The notes under the pieces are model-generated. The model was not told the DNA's origin, did no database searches, and saw only the letters and a list, made by a program, of their open reading frames with translations. Positions 12,079-24,004 of a stretch of 64,000 nucleotides of DNA are shown one piece after another. Where the stretch lies: assembly GCA_051294375.1 (NCBI GenBank), contig CM119270.1, positions 14,668,046 to 14,732,045 of the forward strand, in the 5' to 3' direction. This DNA is from Paraspadella gotoi (lineage: Eukaryota > Chaetognatha). The position numbers and the translations under genes were made by a program. Every line of letters begins with the position of its first letter. Within the stretch, counting starts at the first letter, position 1.

Positions 12079-12083
12079 CCAAT
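12079..12083 (+). promoter_or_regulatory. CCAAT box in NF-Y-like context
   Basis: The context CAGCCAATCAGAAGCG fits the known NF-Y consensus well. It lies 37 bases after the palindrome of the GTCAC array. No gene is visible downstream within 3 kb, so a promoter role is only a possibility. Confidence 0.4.
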
Positions 12084-12117
12084 CAGAAGCGCGAAAAAAT
12101 AAGAAGAAAATAAATTT

Positions 12118-12357
12118 CATTCGTCTAATTCTGGAATTTTTGTAAAATTGTCAAAAGGCAAAAACTCCAGTAGCGAATTTTTGCTAATACAATTTTAAAA
12201 TACGCTGGAAAGATAGAGACGGCAAAAAATTACTTTACATTCACCGTCACCTCTTTTCACTTTATCACTTATTCCACAAAGTGTTAATTCAATATTGTTT
12301 TTCGATTCGGTTTTAGAACAGAATTCCTTCTGTAATTCTCATACATGAATTACAATA
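12118..12357 (+). repeat. Dispersed 250-bp repeat, copy 2 (unoccupied site)
   Basis: Uninterrupted counterpart of 10,505-11,705. At the point where copy 1 carries the TTAA-flanked element, this copy reads GGTTTTAGAACAG (around 12,309-12,321) against a pre-insertion GGTTTTAAAACAG in copy 1. Confidence 0.85.
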
Positions 12358-13733
12358 CCATTCTCATAAATGAAGAAAAAAGCATAGTCGAATTTAATAT
12401 TTAATGATTTAATAAAGGAATGGACTGGTCGCCGAAATCCCGCCTCCCAATTTCCGACTTTTAAAAGCTTCACGCTGTTTTAAATAGACGACGTCGCCGA
12501 TTAAGGCCTGCGAAGACGAACGAACAACGACGACGACGACGATGACGAAGGACGGTAACGAGTCGAACGACAATGTAACGCTCTGGAAAAAGTCTTTGGA
12601 AGATCGAAAGGCGACTGGCGACGTGCGACGGCGACGACCGACGACGACGGATATAAAACGGTTGTGGACTACAATTTGAAAATGTTTAACATTGAATTTG
12701 GCTATTGTAGAATACTCTTCGTTACTTTCAAGTTTTAATATTTTTGATATTCTTACTTTACGCATTGAAGAATTGCAATGTCTTTTCACGACATTTCACC
12801 CGATAGTCAACTCCAACAACAACAACGACCAAGGCCGGACGAACCTATCTCACTTTCACGAACCAATTCGCCCGGCCAAACTCTTCAGCGTCGGGATTTT
12901 CCAAGATTGATTTCATCCTCCGAAAAAAGAGACATTTTATAAAATATCGATAAAAAACCCGAGTGAGTCTAGTAAGGGGGGACATTGGAGGGTGGTGCTC
13001 GATTGACGACTCCGAGCGGCGCCCAATTAGAAGATCTTTCCGAGGGAAGCAAGCGGTTTCCGATGGGATACAGACGAAATTGTTACAATGAAAAAACCAG
13101 TTTTTTACTATTTTTTCTTAAGTTAATTGGAAGCGATTAAAATTTTGAGGAAAAAAAAAATTTAATGGGAAAATCTTACGGTAATTATATTTTTTCCGGA
13201 CACTTTATTTGTTTAATTTAAATAGATTGCTCTTTAATTATGTTTAATTTAAATAGATTGCTCTTTCCGTACGATTCCTAGAAAGTTTTTCCCCCTGATG
13301 AACTTTTTAGTTGAAAAATATGGGAATTATTTCTTTTTTTATCTTCGTTTAATTTGGTTTTTCCGAGATGCCCACCAAAAAAAAAAGGATTCTCAACTGG
13401 GGACGATTGAGTTAAAAAGAGAGAGAATCGAAGCCGGTTTTAGGTAATCCAGTTATTACTATTAGTATCTATTCCATTTATAATTCGCCGCTAGTTTTAG
13501 TAAAACTTGAGAACTAAGACGGATTCTCTTGGACAGACTTTACGCCAGTCAAGAGCAGATCAACCAGTGCCGGTGCTCGTGTGACTCGCCTTTTTAACGC
13601 CCAAACCGCAGAGTCCCCTCTTCCTATCATAAATCAAAAATGAGCAAATCAAAGAAGAGAAGTTTTTAATCGTTTTTTCCGAATGATTAACTCATTAACA
13701 TTTACTCCCTTCAGTTTCAAGTGGGTCAACGGC
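12358..13733. other. Unique DNA with short ACG repeats, no gene seen
   Basis: Contains a GACGACGACGATGACGA stretch at about 12,528-12,546 and scattered GACG motifs near 12,620-12,655. No open frame here has recognisable protein content; those present read through the ACG repeats. Confidence 0.6.
13210..13266 (+). repeat. 26-bp tandem duplication
   Basis: The 26-base unit at 13,210-13,235 (starting TGTTTAATTTAAATAG, ending GCTCTTT) is repeated exactly at 13,241-13,266 with a 5-base spacer AATTA. Confidence 0.95.
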
Positions 13734-13736
13734 GAG

Positions 13737-13806
<70 letters not shown>

Positions 13807-13813
13807 GAGAGAG
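13734..13813. repeat. (GA)n microsatellite
   Basis: Nearly perfect GA array; both-strand open frames over it are repeat translations. Confidence 0.95.
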
Positions 13814-13939
13814 GTGGCTCAAGGCTCGAAACAGGTTAATCCATCTCTTATCCCTAGTCACGCCCACACGACCGAATCTTGTTATAGATTTCTGTTTCTC
13901 AAATCTATGTATTTGTCCGCCATCGTTTAAATGAAGACC

Positions 13940-13979
13940 GACCGACGATGACGATGACGATGACGACGACGACGGACGC
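13940..13979. repeat. (GAC)n/(GAT)n trinucleotide repeat
   Basis: GACGATGACGATGACGAC-type array about 130 bases after the GA array. Confidence 0.9.
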
Positions 13980-14199
13980 AGGATTATTGCACGCCGAGGA
14001 ATGAACGACGACGAAGACATCTTCAAGGGAGACACAAAGGAGAGAAGAAAATATGTCGGAAGGAACGTTCCGCTATAGAGAAAGGTTGTCGCAAAATTAG
14101 AATATATAAATGCAATATGTTCTAGATGCGAGATGTCCGGACTCGGAGAGTCGTGTGTCGAGCTTCTCAAACTCGTCTTATAACACTTCGAATATTCAA

Positions 14200-14395
14200 A
14201 TGCGGAAAAGAATTATTTATTTTATTAAATTTTTTATACTTATATTTATATATTATTATTTAGTTAATATATTTCTTTTCTTATTTCTTTCTTTCTTCTC
14301 TTTTTTCGTTCTTTCTCTTTTCTTTCTTTTCTTTCTTCTTTCTTTTTTATTCTCATATCTTCTTTTTCTCTTTCTTATTTCTTTTTTAAAGAGTC
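14200..14395. repeat. TTTC/TATT-rich low-complexity tract
   Basis: T-rich sequence with irregular TTTC, TTCTT and TATTTA units. The Phe/Leu-rich + frame over it is compositional. Confidence 0.75.
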
Positions 14396-15865
14396 GTTAA
14401 AGCAGCACGTAAAACGTCAATCTCTTATTGCGCTAATTGATAAAGAGATAAAAAGTCAAAAGAGCGTAATTTTCCCGCGGCAAAGTTTTTTTTTTATTTA
14501 CGCCTCCTAAATATGTTTTGTCGCGTTTTTTTTTAATGTGTTGTCTTGTTTGGGAAAATTTTTCTTTTGAAAAAAATTGTTTTCTATATGATCGTAAGCA
14601 ATCGGCGTCGTCGCGAGTTTTAGTCGTAAAGTAAGTATTGCGATTTTTCACCATTATGATGGTAATAATAATAATCAAGCTAATATGTTTTTTGCTATTA
14701 ATAAAGTTTGTAGTAGTAGTAAAGTAGAAATAGTAAAATAATAGTCTGTAGTCAGCAGCCAATATTTTGAGTTTTTTCTTTTGTAATCGTAGGTATTAGT
14801 AAATATGTTTTTAGTATTAGTAAGGTAATTCCTAAGTGTTTTAGTTAGTTGTTGTATTAGTAGTAGTAAGTTATATTATCAGTAATACGCTGCTTATTGT
14901 TTATTAAGAAGTGAGTTTTAAATTGAAATTTCAAAAGAATATATTTTCACGCAATCGTACAAAGTGCTGGGGTTTGTTTTGTGTCTTTTTTTATACGATT
15001 TTAAGTTAGGAATCTGTCACTAGAGATAAATAGTTTAGGTCCTAGTTATCTTAATCAAGAATAGAGGCGCGCTTTTTGAAAATCAAGCAGTAATTAGAGA
15101 CGAAGCAGGAGAAAGAGTAGGAGAGAGACGAAGAGAGGGAGACGGAAGAGAGAGAGAGAGAGAGATAGAGAGTGGAATATGGTAAAAATTTAAATACTCA
15201 CTCCAGCCTTTTCGACTCTTTTATGTGTTCCGAGAGTAGTACTAATGACTCAATTTGAAAAAAATATTCGCCCTCAAAGAAAATCCGATTGTGAAAAACC
15301 TCAACGAAAAAAATTAAATAAAAATCAAAAACGTAAGAAGACACGTTACGAATAACGTATAAATACTATGAAACATTAACACAATATGCGACGAGAACGA
15401 GGAGAATGAAGAACGCAAACTCACGAACCGATAGACACAGACGAGCTAAACGAACAGGAACGAAGAGACGACACGACAAGCGAACGATACAGAACAACGA
15501 ACAACGAACGAAAACGAACGAGACGAACGAACGAGACGAACGATACGAACGAACAGATGTTAATAATCTCAAATATCTCTATCCTCTTATTCTTGAGGAG
15601 CAAAAAGGAAAACGACGAAGATGACGAAGACAGACAGTTTTAGGGATTCGCCACTTGATTTTGGGGGATTAAAGGATTGGACGAGAGAGGCGATGCAAAG
15701 AAGAGAAGAGAGAAGAAGAGAGAGAGACGAGGAGAGGAGAAGAGAGAGAGAAAGAGAGAAGAGAGAGAAAGAAGAAGAAAGGAAAAAAGAAAGAAAGAAA
15801 AGAGACAAAAAGAAAAGAAAAAAAGAAAAGATACAATGACCAAAGAGAAAAGACAAGAAATGAAG
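14396..15865. repeat. Mixed low-complexity DNA, no gene
   Basis: Holds degenerate TAGT/ATTAGT units (about 14,700-14,880), a GA array (about 15,115-15,172), a degenerate ACGA/ACGAAC tract (about 15,405-15,560) and a GA/GAAA purine tract (about 15,685-15,840). The Arg/Thr/Asn-rich frames in the ACGA part are cryptic repeat translations. Confidence 0.8.
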
Positions 15866-16119
15866 AACTTGCTGATTAATTTTGTCTCGCAACAAAGCTG
15901 AATAAGACGTTCGAAACCAAATTAATGGTTTTGTATGATTACTACTGTATGCTAAGCAAAATTGACATTTTGTCCCCAATACTTGATCTTGATACTTGGA
16001 CCCAAGTATCTCTTTTAGCTTTTGCCACAGGGAGAAGATCTCAAAGAAAATCTTAACGCCGGACGTCAAAAAGAATAAACGATACTCAAAGGAATTTACC
16101 TCAAAATATCATCGCGCAC

Positions 16120-16158
16120 GGACGACGAGACGACACCGACGACGACGACGACGACGAG
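16120..16158. repeat. (ACG)n repeat, interrupted
   Basis: Counterpart of the perfect array at 275-328, shorter and interrupted by extra bases (GAGACGACACC), which looks like base-calling noise. Confidence 0.88.
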
Positions 16159-17264
16159 AGCACAAAAGAGAAAAACAAACAGAAAAAGTTAAAAAGAGGA
16201 TAAACAATAGAGTCACCACGGAGCGGTGGAGATGCTAGCGGGAGTCCACCGGGCGAGGCGGAAGAAGAAAAGGGGCTTCCACCGGTCAATGGAGGGAAGA
16301 GGGAGAGAGAGGAGATAGAGTTAAACTCTCACTTAATATTTTTTCGCAGGAACTTGCTATATTAAAATCGCGCTACTTATCCATCAGGAACTTCAACCCC
16401 CTCCTCCTTCCTACCTCCACTCCTCCTCCGTTTTCTCCCCCTCCTTCTCTTTCTTATTTTCCTATCCCTCTTAAGCATTTTTCGGTGTCCATTTCCGATT
16501 ATCTATTCTGTTGAACAAAATTAACATAGTATGCCAGTTCTTTGTAGTTCCATATATATCTTTTGTAAAATCCGACGTATCGCGTTATCCTGGCACATTT
16601 GTATGCAGGCAACTTAACCCCACAAATCACTTAGAATAGCAAATGAAGAAAGATAAGCTGGTCGAGATTTCATGGGTGCCGCTTCGTAGATGTGAGAAGC
16701 GAAAGAGATTGAGACAATGAGAGATAGAGACAGCATGAGAGAGACGAGTAGAGAGAGAGCGAGAGAGAATTAACACCATAAAGAGAGAGAGAGAGTTGAG
16801 AGTTACCGATTATGTGGGTTAGAGAACTGGAGAGCGAAGAAGAGGAACGGGGTGAAGCTTTTCTGCCAATGTGTAAAATACTATTTTTTTGCGCGCATTC
16901 TTTTCTCGGTCCGATTCGACGACATGCGCGAAAATCAGTGACACACCTGCTTTGCGACGACGCGCAAGGAGTGCATGGCAGACACCAAGAAAAGCAATCA
17001 ACGAAAACTAAAATGGACAGGTCATGTGTGGGCCAGCGAGAGAGAATCGATTTCTTCGCGTACGCCCTAGTTTGCGGACCCAATTTGGGCGAAAGAATGA
17101 AAAAAAAACGAAAATAAAAGGGGAGAAGGAAGAAAGAAAGAGAAAGAAGTTCAGATTAATTGGCAGTAAACAGAAACCAGCGATAGGGAAGGAAGAAAAT
17201 AAGAAATTGAATAATGAGAGAAAGAAAGAAAGAAAGAAAACAAAAGAGAAAAGAAAAGCGGAAA

Positions 17265-17695
17265 TGTAGAGGTGGGGGGGCGGGGGCGGGGAGGGGCGGG
17301 GGGGGGGGGGGGGTGGGGGCCGGGTCGGAGGAGAGACCGCGCGCGGCCGGGGTGCGCGGGTGGCAAGGGGGGGGGCGGGGCGCAGGGGGGGGGGGGGTGG
17401 TGGGTCGGGAAGACGGAGGTTCTCCACAGCGGGATACCGTCAGGGGAGACGAAAGAAGAGCCCTCAGACCAGAAATGTGGAAGTGATATTGCTTGACTGG
17501 AGTCCGGGCGCGTAGGGACGAGGAGGGAGAGGGGGGGGGTGGGGGTGGGGGAGGATGAGGGAGGGAGCAGAGAGGGGGGGGGGGGGGGTGGGGAAAAAAA
17601 AAAAAAACAAAAAAAAAAGACACAAGGGGAGGGGGGGGTGGGGTAGGGGGCGGGGGGGGGGGAGGTGGGAGGGGGGGGGGGGGTAGAAGATAAAT

Positions 17696-17739
<44 letters not shown>

Positions 17740-18300
17740 AAAAAAGAAAAAGGTAGGGGAAAATGAAAAAAAAAAAAAAAAAAAAAAAAAAAACAACAGA
17801 AGAGACGGGAGAGGGGGGGGCGAGGACGCGGGAGAGGGGGTGGGTGGTGGAAGGGAAGAGAGCGACAAAAAAAAAAAAAAAGGGGGGAGGGTGAAGGAAG
17901 GGGGGGGGGGGGGGCTGGGGGGGGGGGAGAAAAGAAAGCAAAAGAAAAGAAAAGAAAAAGAAAAGAAAAGCAGGGGGAAGGGGGGGGGGGGGGGGGGCGG
18001 GGGGGGGAGGGAGGGGAGGGGAGGGGGGAGGGGGGGGAGGAGGGGGAGAGGGAGAGGAGGGCGAGAAGGGGGGAGGGGAGGGAGGGGGGGGAGGGGGGAG
18101 GGGGGGTGAGGGGGGGGGGGGGGGGGGTGGGGAGGGGGGGGGGGGGGGAAAGGAAGGGGGGGAGTGGGGGAGGCGGGGGGTGGAGGGGACGGGGGGGGGC
18201 AGGAGGGGGGGACGGGAAGGGGCGGGGGGGGGAGGGAAGGGAGGGGGGGGTCGGGGGGCGGGGGGACGAGGGAGGGAGGAGAGGGGAGGGGGGGGAGGAA
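17265..18300. repeat. 1-kb G-rich polypurine tract with long G and A runs
   Basis: Purine-only + strand dominated by G runs, many over eight bases and some near twenty, plus A homopolymers over 20 bases near 17,696-17,730 and 17,767-17,793. It has strong potential for G-quadruplexes. It lies where copy 1 of block A has the mixed G/A tract at 1,061-2,701, but base order and run lengths differ greatly. Some of the homopolymer structure may therefore be consensus error. Confidence 0.85.
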
Positions 18301-19283
18301 AACAAAAAAAGAAAAAGAAGAAGGAAAGAAAAGAAAAAAAAAAAAAAAAAAAAAACAAAAAAGAAAGAAAATAGAAAAAGAAAAGAAAAGAAAAAAGAAA
18401 AGAAAAAAAGAAAAGAATCGATCGAATCCTAAATACTAAAAACAGGATGAACAACTCCGGTAATTTGAATCAAGGAAAGAAAAAGAACAAAGGATGTTTT
18501 CATCTCTCAGTCTCCACCCTCTTCCCCTTCTCAACCCCACCCCCTCTCCACTCCCCACCCTCGGCCCACCCCTCCAGAAATGTTTTGAAAAAAAAAAAGA
18601 AAGTGATTTTCCCACTATATGTCTCACAAACTTTCCCATCGGTCCTTCTTCCTCATTTCGTCTCGTATTCTGGCAGCAGACACTTTCTCTGGACCCAATT
18701 TCCCTTCCACTCCGAATTCACGACTTTGAAATGAGCCTCGTTTTTACTTCCATCTCACCCCTCAACGCCCCCCACCTCCCGCCACCCTTAATTCGAAAAC
18801 TCGGAAGATTCACTCTTTATTCGAATCTTTATTGATTCTTCCTTTTTACTCGTTCTCAATCTTCTTCCTCATTCTTCACCCGGTTTCACATCAAACTCCC
18901 ATAACTTCTCCTTTTCACTCTCCATCTATGAAGACTCACTGTCAACCTTTTTACTTTTATTTATTTAACCTCCCTTATGTTTCCGCTTTTTCATTCCTCT
19001 ATTCACATCGTTTTATTCTCTTAAAATACAAATTTAATTCTATGTCCTTCGCGAATTCACGTCTCATCAATGGTGTTACTCTTCAAACTTTAACGTCCTC
19101 ATCTCAAACATTTACCACTTTACTTTCCCTTAACTACCCTTCCACTTCCAGTTTCAATGCCTTCAACAAGCAGGGCATTGGTCTCTTCCAATTGCCGCCT
19201 CGTGATTGGTCAAAAAAACGGTCATCTTCGATTATCTTCTTAATTTCTAATGACGAATTTTATGTTTCGCATTCGAGAAAAAC

Positions 19284-19322
19284 GACGACGTTATGAACGA
19301 CGACGCGATGACGACGACGATG
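19284..19322. repeat. (ACG)n repeat, interrupted
   Basis: Counterpart of 3,508-3,567, shorter, with TTATGAACG and GCGATG interruptions. Confidence 0.85.
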
Positions 19323-19979
19323 GACTTTTCGTATGGACTAATCTTCTACGTTTTTAGCCGAGAACTAGCGCCAAGAGTCAAGATCAACTAAATTAGTTCT
19401 AAATTGGTTTTCCCGTATTTATCTATTTTCTGTCTTTTTTTTTCTGGCTACGCGATCACGAGTCCGACTTCGCAGTTTAGGAGACGCGAAATTCAAGTTT
19501 TTGCTATATCATAAAAAAAAAAATTAAGAAATAAAGAGACAAAAAGTTCAAATATTAAATTCTCTCGAAGTAGCGATGAAAAAATTTCTGACGCTGTACT
19601 CGGCTGCTCGCCACAGACTAGAAGAATATCGCTGAGGAAACCACTTTTAATAATCAGTTGATAAATAAATCATATATTCCCCACCCGAGCCCTCATCCCC
19701 CCCTTCCTTGCCCGGTTATCCTTCGACGATCTCACACATTTCACCGTCGTGAACGATCAGTGAAAAAATCGCGATGAAATTCACGAGGAATTTCGCTCTT
19801 TTTCGGCGGAATCGTCGCCGTCGCGTTTGCATCGTCGACTTTAAATTTTCAATACTGGAACTCGGGTTTTTTTTTTTGTTCTTTTTTGTTCGTTTTTATT
19901 TCAGTTTTGTTTGCGCGAAAACAGATGCCATCGGCGTTCGAAGTAGAACACGACGGTGACCAAATCCTCGCCAGAATGT

Positions 19980-20036
19980 CGCACGACAGAAGATGACGAC
20001 GACGACGGACGACGACGACGACGACGACGACGCTAC
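19980..20036. repeat. (GAC)n trinucleotide repeat
   Basis: Counterpart of the array at 4,197-4,262 in block A copy 1. Confidence 0.93.
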
Positions 20037-20754
20037 GCATGTTAATTGTCTCAACGATGATTGTCTTGAAAAATAACAATCCTTTAACCACAACAATGAA
20101 AATGTAAAAAATATTAGCTAGATACGTGATACGTAAAAATATGTTTCGTATGTCCGTGGAGAATGTATGTATGCGTAAAATATAACTACTTTGAGAATGA
20201 ATATGAAATAGAAAAAATTAAGGCGTGTCTATCTGGGAATTCAAAATGGCCGCCAAAATATTGAAGAAAGAAAGGATATTAGACCAAAAAAAAGACAGGA
20301 AAGATGTTATCATAAAAATAATATAAAAATTTATCTAATTTTCTTTACTGAAAACCAAAAATGTCATTACCATCAAATCATTGTTTCCTCCTGGCGCAAA
20401 TGCGCCGATTTCCCGCTTTCGCACACTTCGTTGGTGTTTTGCTCAATTTCCTGCTTTCGTTCTCGTTTTCGACGCCAAAAATTGAGATGAGATCGAAGTG
20501 ACCATTTTCTTTCCGCGGATGTTTTTCCCCGCGTCGACCGGAAACATTTTTTTTTCAATTCATCAAACATTCTTCACTTCTTCAAAATTAAAAAAAAGGG
20601 ATAAAAAAATACCATGTCGGAATGAGAAAAGTTTTTCGACATTTATTCCGGAGAAAAAAAAAAGTCGAAATTCTCGAAAATGAGAAATCGAATTCCCTTT
20701 TTTTTTTTGGTCCAATTTTTTCTTTCCCGGTTTTTCATTGAATTGTCTCTTTAA

Positions 20755-22143
20755 GGCCGTGGATCACCTCACCGAAAGTCTATACCAAATAGTCGTGGTA
20801 AACACAAAGCTTGGATTTTGAAAGTTAGAGCGCTCCAGTCGATTCCGAAAATGTATTCACTTTTATTATTTTTCCAAAACCGTTGGTGTTTTCGAATTTG
20901 TATATTACTTATATAAAAATAAAGTAAACCTATCGAAGAGTTGCAGCCAAAAACGTCCGAAGCGGATTTGATGAAATTTGAACTATAATCTTTACTTGAG
21001 GTGGAAGGGTCCCCAATTCTATGCACTGAGGGATATTTTCCCACAATTCACTTTTCTTCATAGAAAAAAAAAAGAATAATAAAATTTTTGGCCAGTTAAA
21101 ATCTAAAATATGTCTTGAAAACGAATAACATTTTTCAAAAATCCCTTCATAGAATTTTCTCCCAACATTTCATACTAATCGAAGAAAAATAATTTTAGTT
21201 TATTTTTTTTCAAACAGTTTTCGCTTCAACTCTTTTTGTTTATTTATTTTTTATTTTTTATTTTTTTTCTGGTAGGATTATTAAAGAACATGAAAGCTCA
21301 GTCATAGAACTCTAAAGATCTGTACATGCTTTTTTAGCTAAAATCTATTATTCATTTTAACTAGTTTAAATGATTGGGCTCTTACCGTTTCTCGAAGTTT
21401 ATACCAACTTTTTTAAATTTTTTTTTAAAAATTTAAAAAATGCTGTGACAACAAAACACGGATGGGTGAACAAGGCAGAATGCTGCAAGGGGTTTACTTA
21501 TTTTCCGTCTGTGGCAAACGACGTCAAGCTTTAAAGCCAGTTTTGAAGTGGGGAACAGAAAACTAATTGGCAAGAGGAAGAGCATAACGCATCTTTATGC
21601 TTGCTCCAATCACTGTGGACATCAGTGACCAATCCTATGGCACCCATAGAGTGTTCTATCTAACAGAGGCATCCGATTGCAGATGCCAATGGACGCATTG
21701 TCTTGACTTTTAAAAATTGTACATTATTTGCTATAACTCTTTTAGGTAAACAAATGGTATAGCATCATTAAAGTATGTTATTCTGCACTCTCCTACATAA
21801 ACGTTTATATTTTCCATCCTAAATTGATCCAATTACCATTCATAAGAATGAGACTAGGCTTTAAGTACTAGTATTACACTGTGGTAGCTGATTGTATAAT
21901 TGGAATAAAAAGAATTAAAAATTGCGCTTTTTAAAAAATGACTTTACCGTCTTGATGAAGTTTTTAGGTTTACCGCATAAAAAAACTTGCACCTGATTTT
22001 TTGGGTAGACTCTTGAAGCTAAACCTTATTCAAATTTGAATTTTTTTTATTTGAACACCAAAGGAAATATACTTCTTTTACAAAAATAAATTTGTTAAAA
22101 GCTTTTATGCTCAATCTCTCTGTTTTGAATTGATCCCAGGCCC
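20755..22143 (+). mobile_element. TTAA-flanked non-autonomous DNA transposon (member B)
   Basis: A 1,389-bp insertion flanked by TTAA at 20,751-20,754 and 22,144-22,147. Terminal inverted repeats: left GGCCGTGGATCA, right (reverse complement) GGGCCTGGGATCA. Its left half matches the reverse complement of the element at 10,701-11,648; the right half does not clearly match it. No transposase-sized frame is present. Block A copy 1 shows the unoccupied site at about 4,949-4,958 (TCTCTATCTAGTCTACTGAC, against TCTC-TTAA-TGTCTGCTGAC here). Two members sharing ends and target sequence make a real mobile family likely; the superfamily remains open. Confidence 0.87.
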
Positions 22144-22245
22144 TTAATGTCTGCTGACTCATTCGTTCGACTCTCTTTTCAACCACGGTTTTTTTTTCAA
22201 TTTTTTCCCCTCGCCGCTTCTATCCTCTCAATTGCCTTTCCTTTT

Positions 22246-23270
22246 CATCGTTCTTCTTTGCCAGTTACCGTGATTATCTATTAGAAACCAAAATCAATTA
22301 TTTGAAATTAAAAATCTCAGGAACCACGGCTGTGACTTTTTGAACGCAAGGTTTAGAGGGAATAAAATAAATAATTTAGGAAAAGATTCATTTAAGCAAC
22401 GATTATTCTATTTCTTCCATTGTATTTGACGATGGTCTTTTTATCTTCGGCCTAGTTTCCCATCGCCACTTTCAACGAAGCTTCTCTCTGACTTTCCTTT
22501 CGATTCTCCTTACCTATACACCAAGTCCCCAACCCTGTTCCAGCCTTAACGTCTCTCACTCTCACCCTACCCCCCTTTTTCCCGCCCTCCCTCCTCACCC
22601 AGCCAAAATTTCGCCACGACAGAGATGAATCGAGCCTGGCGTTCTTTCTTTCTTCCCGCCTCTCACTCATTCACTCACTCACTCTCTCTCTCGTCCTCTC
22701 TCTCTCCTCTACTCTCTCTCTCTCTCGTCCTCTCTCTCTCTCTCTCTCAGTCTCTCATCAGTCCCCTTGACTTCTTTAATTGCCAAATTAAAAAAGCCCT
22801 CAGAGGAAAAATCGAACGACTCATCCGATGCCATTTCGTGTCCGGTTCTCTTTTGTGTCGGTCGTTCTCTCTCTCTCTCCTCCTCTCTCCTCTCTCTCTC
22901 ATCTCTCGTCTCTCTCCTCCCTCTCTCTCCTCTTCTCTCTCATTTCCCAAACGAATCTCTTTCAAATATTCATCCAATGATTTCGCTACTCTGCGCTTGA
23001 TATTTATGTGGAGGTAAAGGTTTCAAAGGTGGGATTAAAACAATCATGCAGTTGAAATTTTAACCCCCATCTTTTCCTCTTTCTTCTCTTCCAATTCCGT
23101 CTCCTCTGTTTCTCGACCACCTTACCCATGTCCCCCTCCGCAATCCTCACCCTTCCCTCTCCCCCCTCTCTCCTCATCCTCCCAGGGGGAAGTTGAAAAT
23201 TCCTCAGATTCCTTGGTTTTGTTCGATTCCAGAACAGGAACAAGAGAAAATCTCTTCTCTCTTCCTCTCG

Positions 23271-23315
<45 letters not shown>

Positions 23316-23319
23316 TCTC

Positions 23320-23360
<41 letters not shown>

Positions 23361-24000
23361 TCTATCTCCCTCTCACTCATCTCAACTCTGTTCCATTGTT
23401 TTTCTCTGTATCTATGATTCATTCATTTTTATTAAATATTGTCTTAATTTTGACTTCTGTTTCACAGCATAGGAAAAAGAAAGAAATCAAGAAATCAAGA
23501 CAAAAAAAAAGAAAAAAAGAAAAAAACTTGAAATCTTTAGGAAACGCGTAAGTGGACGATTATATAAATCAAAAGGGCCTCTAACTTTTTTCTCGCGTGA
23601 GAGATAATAAATTTTCGACTTTTGTAAAATCAGAATCTTGAGGCGCTCGATTCTTTTGTTCAATCGTTGCTCTTTTGTCTTATTTTTTTAAGAACTCAGC
23701 TGCGCCTCTAGAGGACGACGACCGATATTAGATAAAGAAACGAAAAAACGGGTTTTTTATCCGGTGACTTTTTAGATTCGGCGATCAAAGGATAATAATT
23801 TATTTCATTGTAAAGTTTCTTTGAATTTTACTTTTTATAATTCATTTACTTTTATGAGAGCACATTGAGTCCTTTCTTGGGATTTAACTTCAAAACTTAA
23901 TAATATAGTTTACTTACATAAATTTAACTTATAAGTTATAATTATTTTTTTTGTAAAAAGGGTTACTTGTTTAATTAAGATAAAATAATTTTAACTAAAA
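22246..24000. repeat. CT-array region, no gene
   Basis: Three CT/CTC array clusters at about 22,665-22,750, 22,868-22,945 and 23,255-23,357, separated by unique DNA. The Ser/Leu-rich and Arg/Glu-rich open frames on the two strands are repeat translations. 23,470-23,530 is A/G-rich, and 23,800-24,000 is AT-rich with nothing recognised. Confidence 0.85.
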
Positions 24001-24004
24001 AATA

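Larger units (their letters stand above)
15866..22245. repeat. Duplicated block A, copy 2, with transposon insertion
   Basis: Same order and orientation as 37-5,050. The match is interrupted between 20,751 and 22,147 by a TTAA-flanked element and resumes after it with CTGACTCATTCGTTCGA (copy 1 near 4,961). It fades at about 22,245. The copy 1 gap at 748-934 corresponds to sequence present here. Confidence 0.85.

Noticed and set aside
17151-18454. Proline/phenylalanine-rich minus-strand open frames of 384 and 432 codons
   Set aside because: Translation of G-run DNA from the opposite strand; a compositional artefact.
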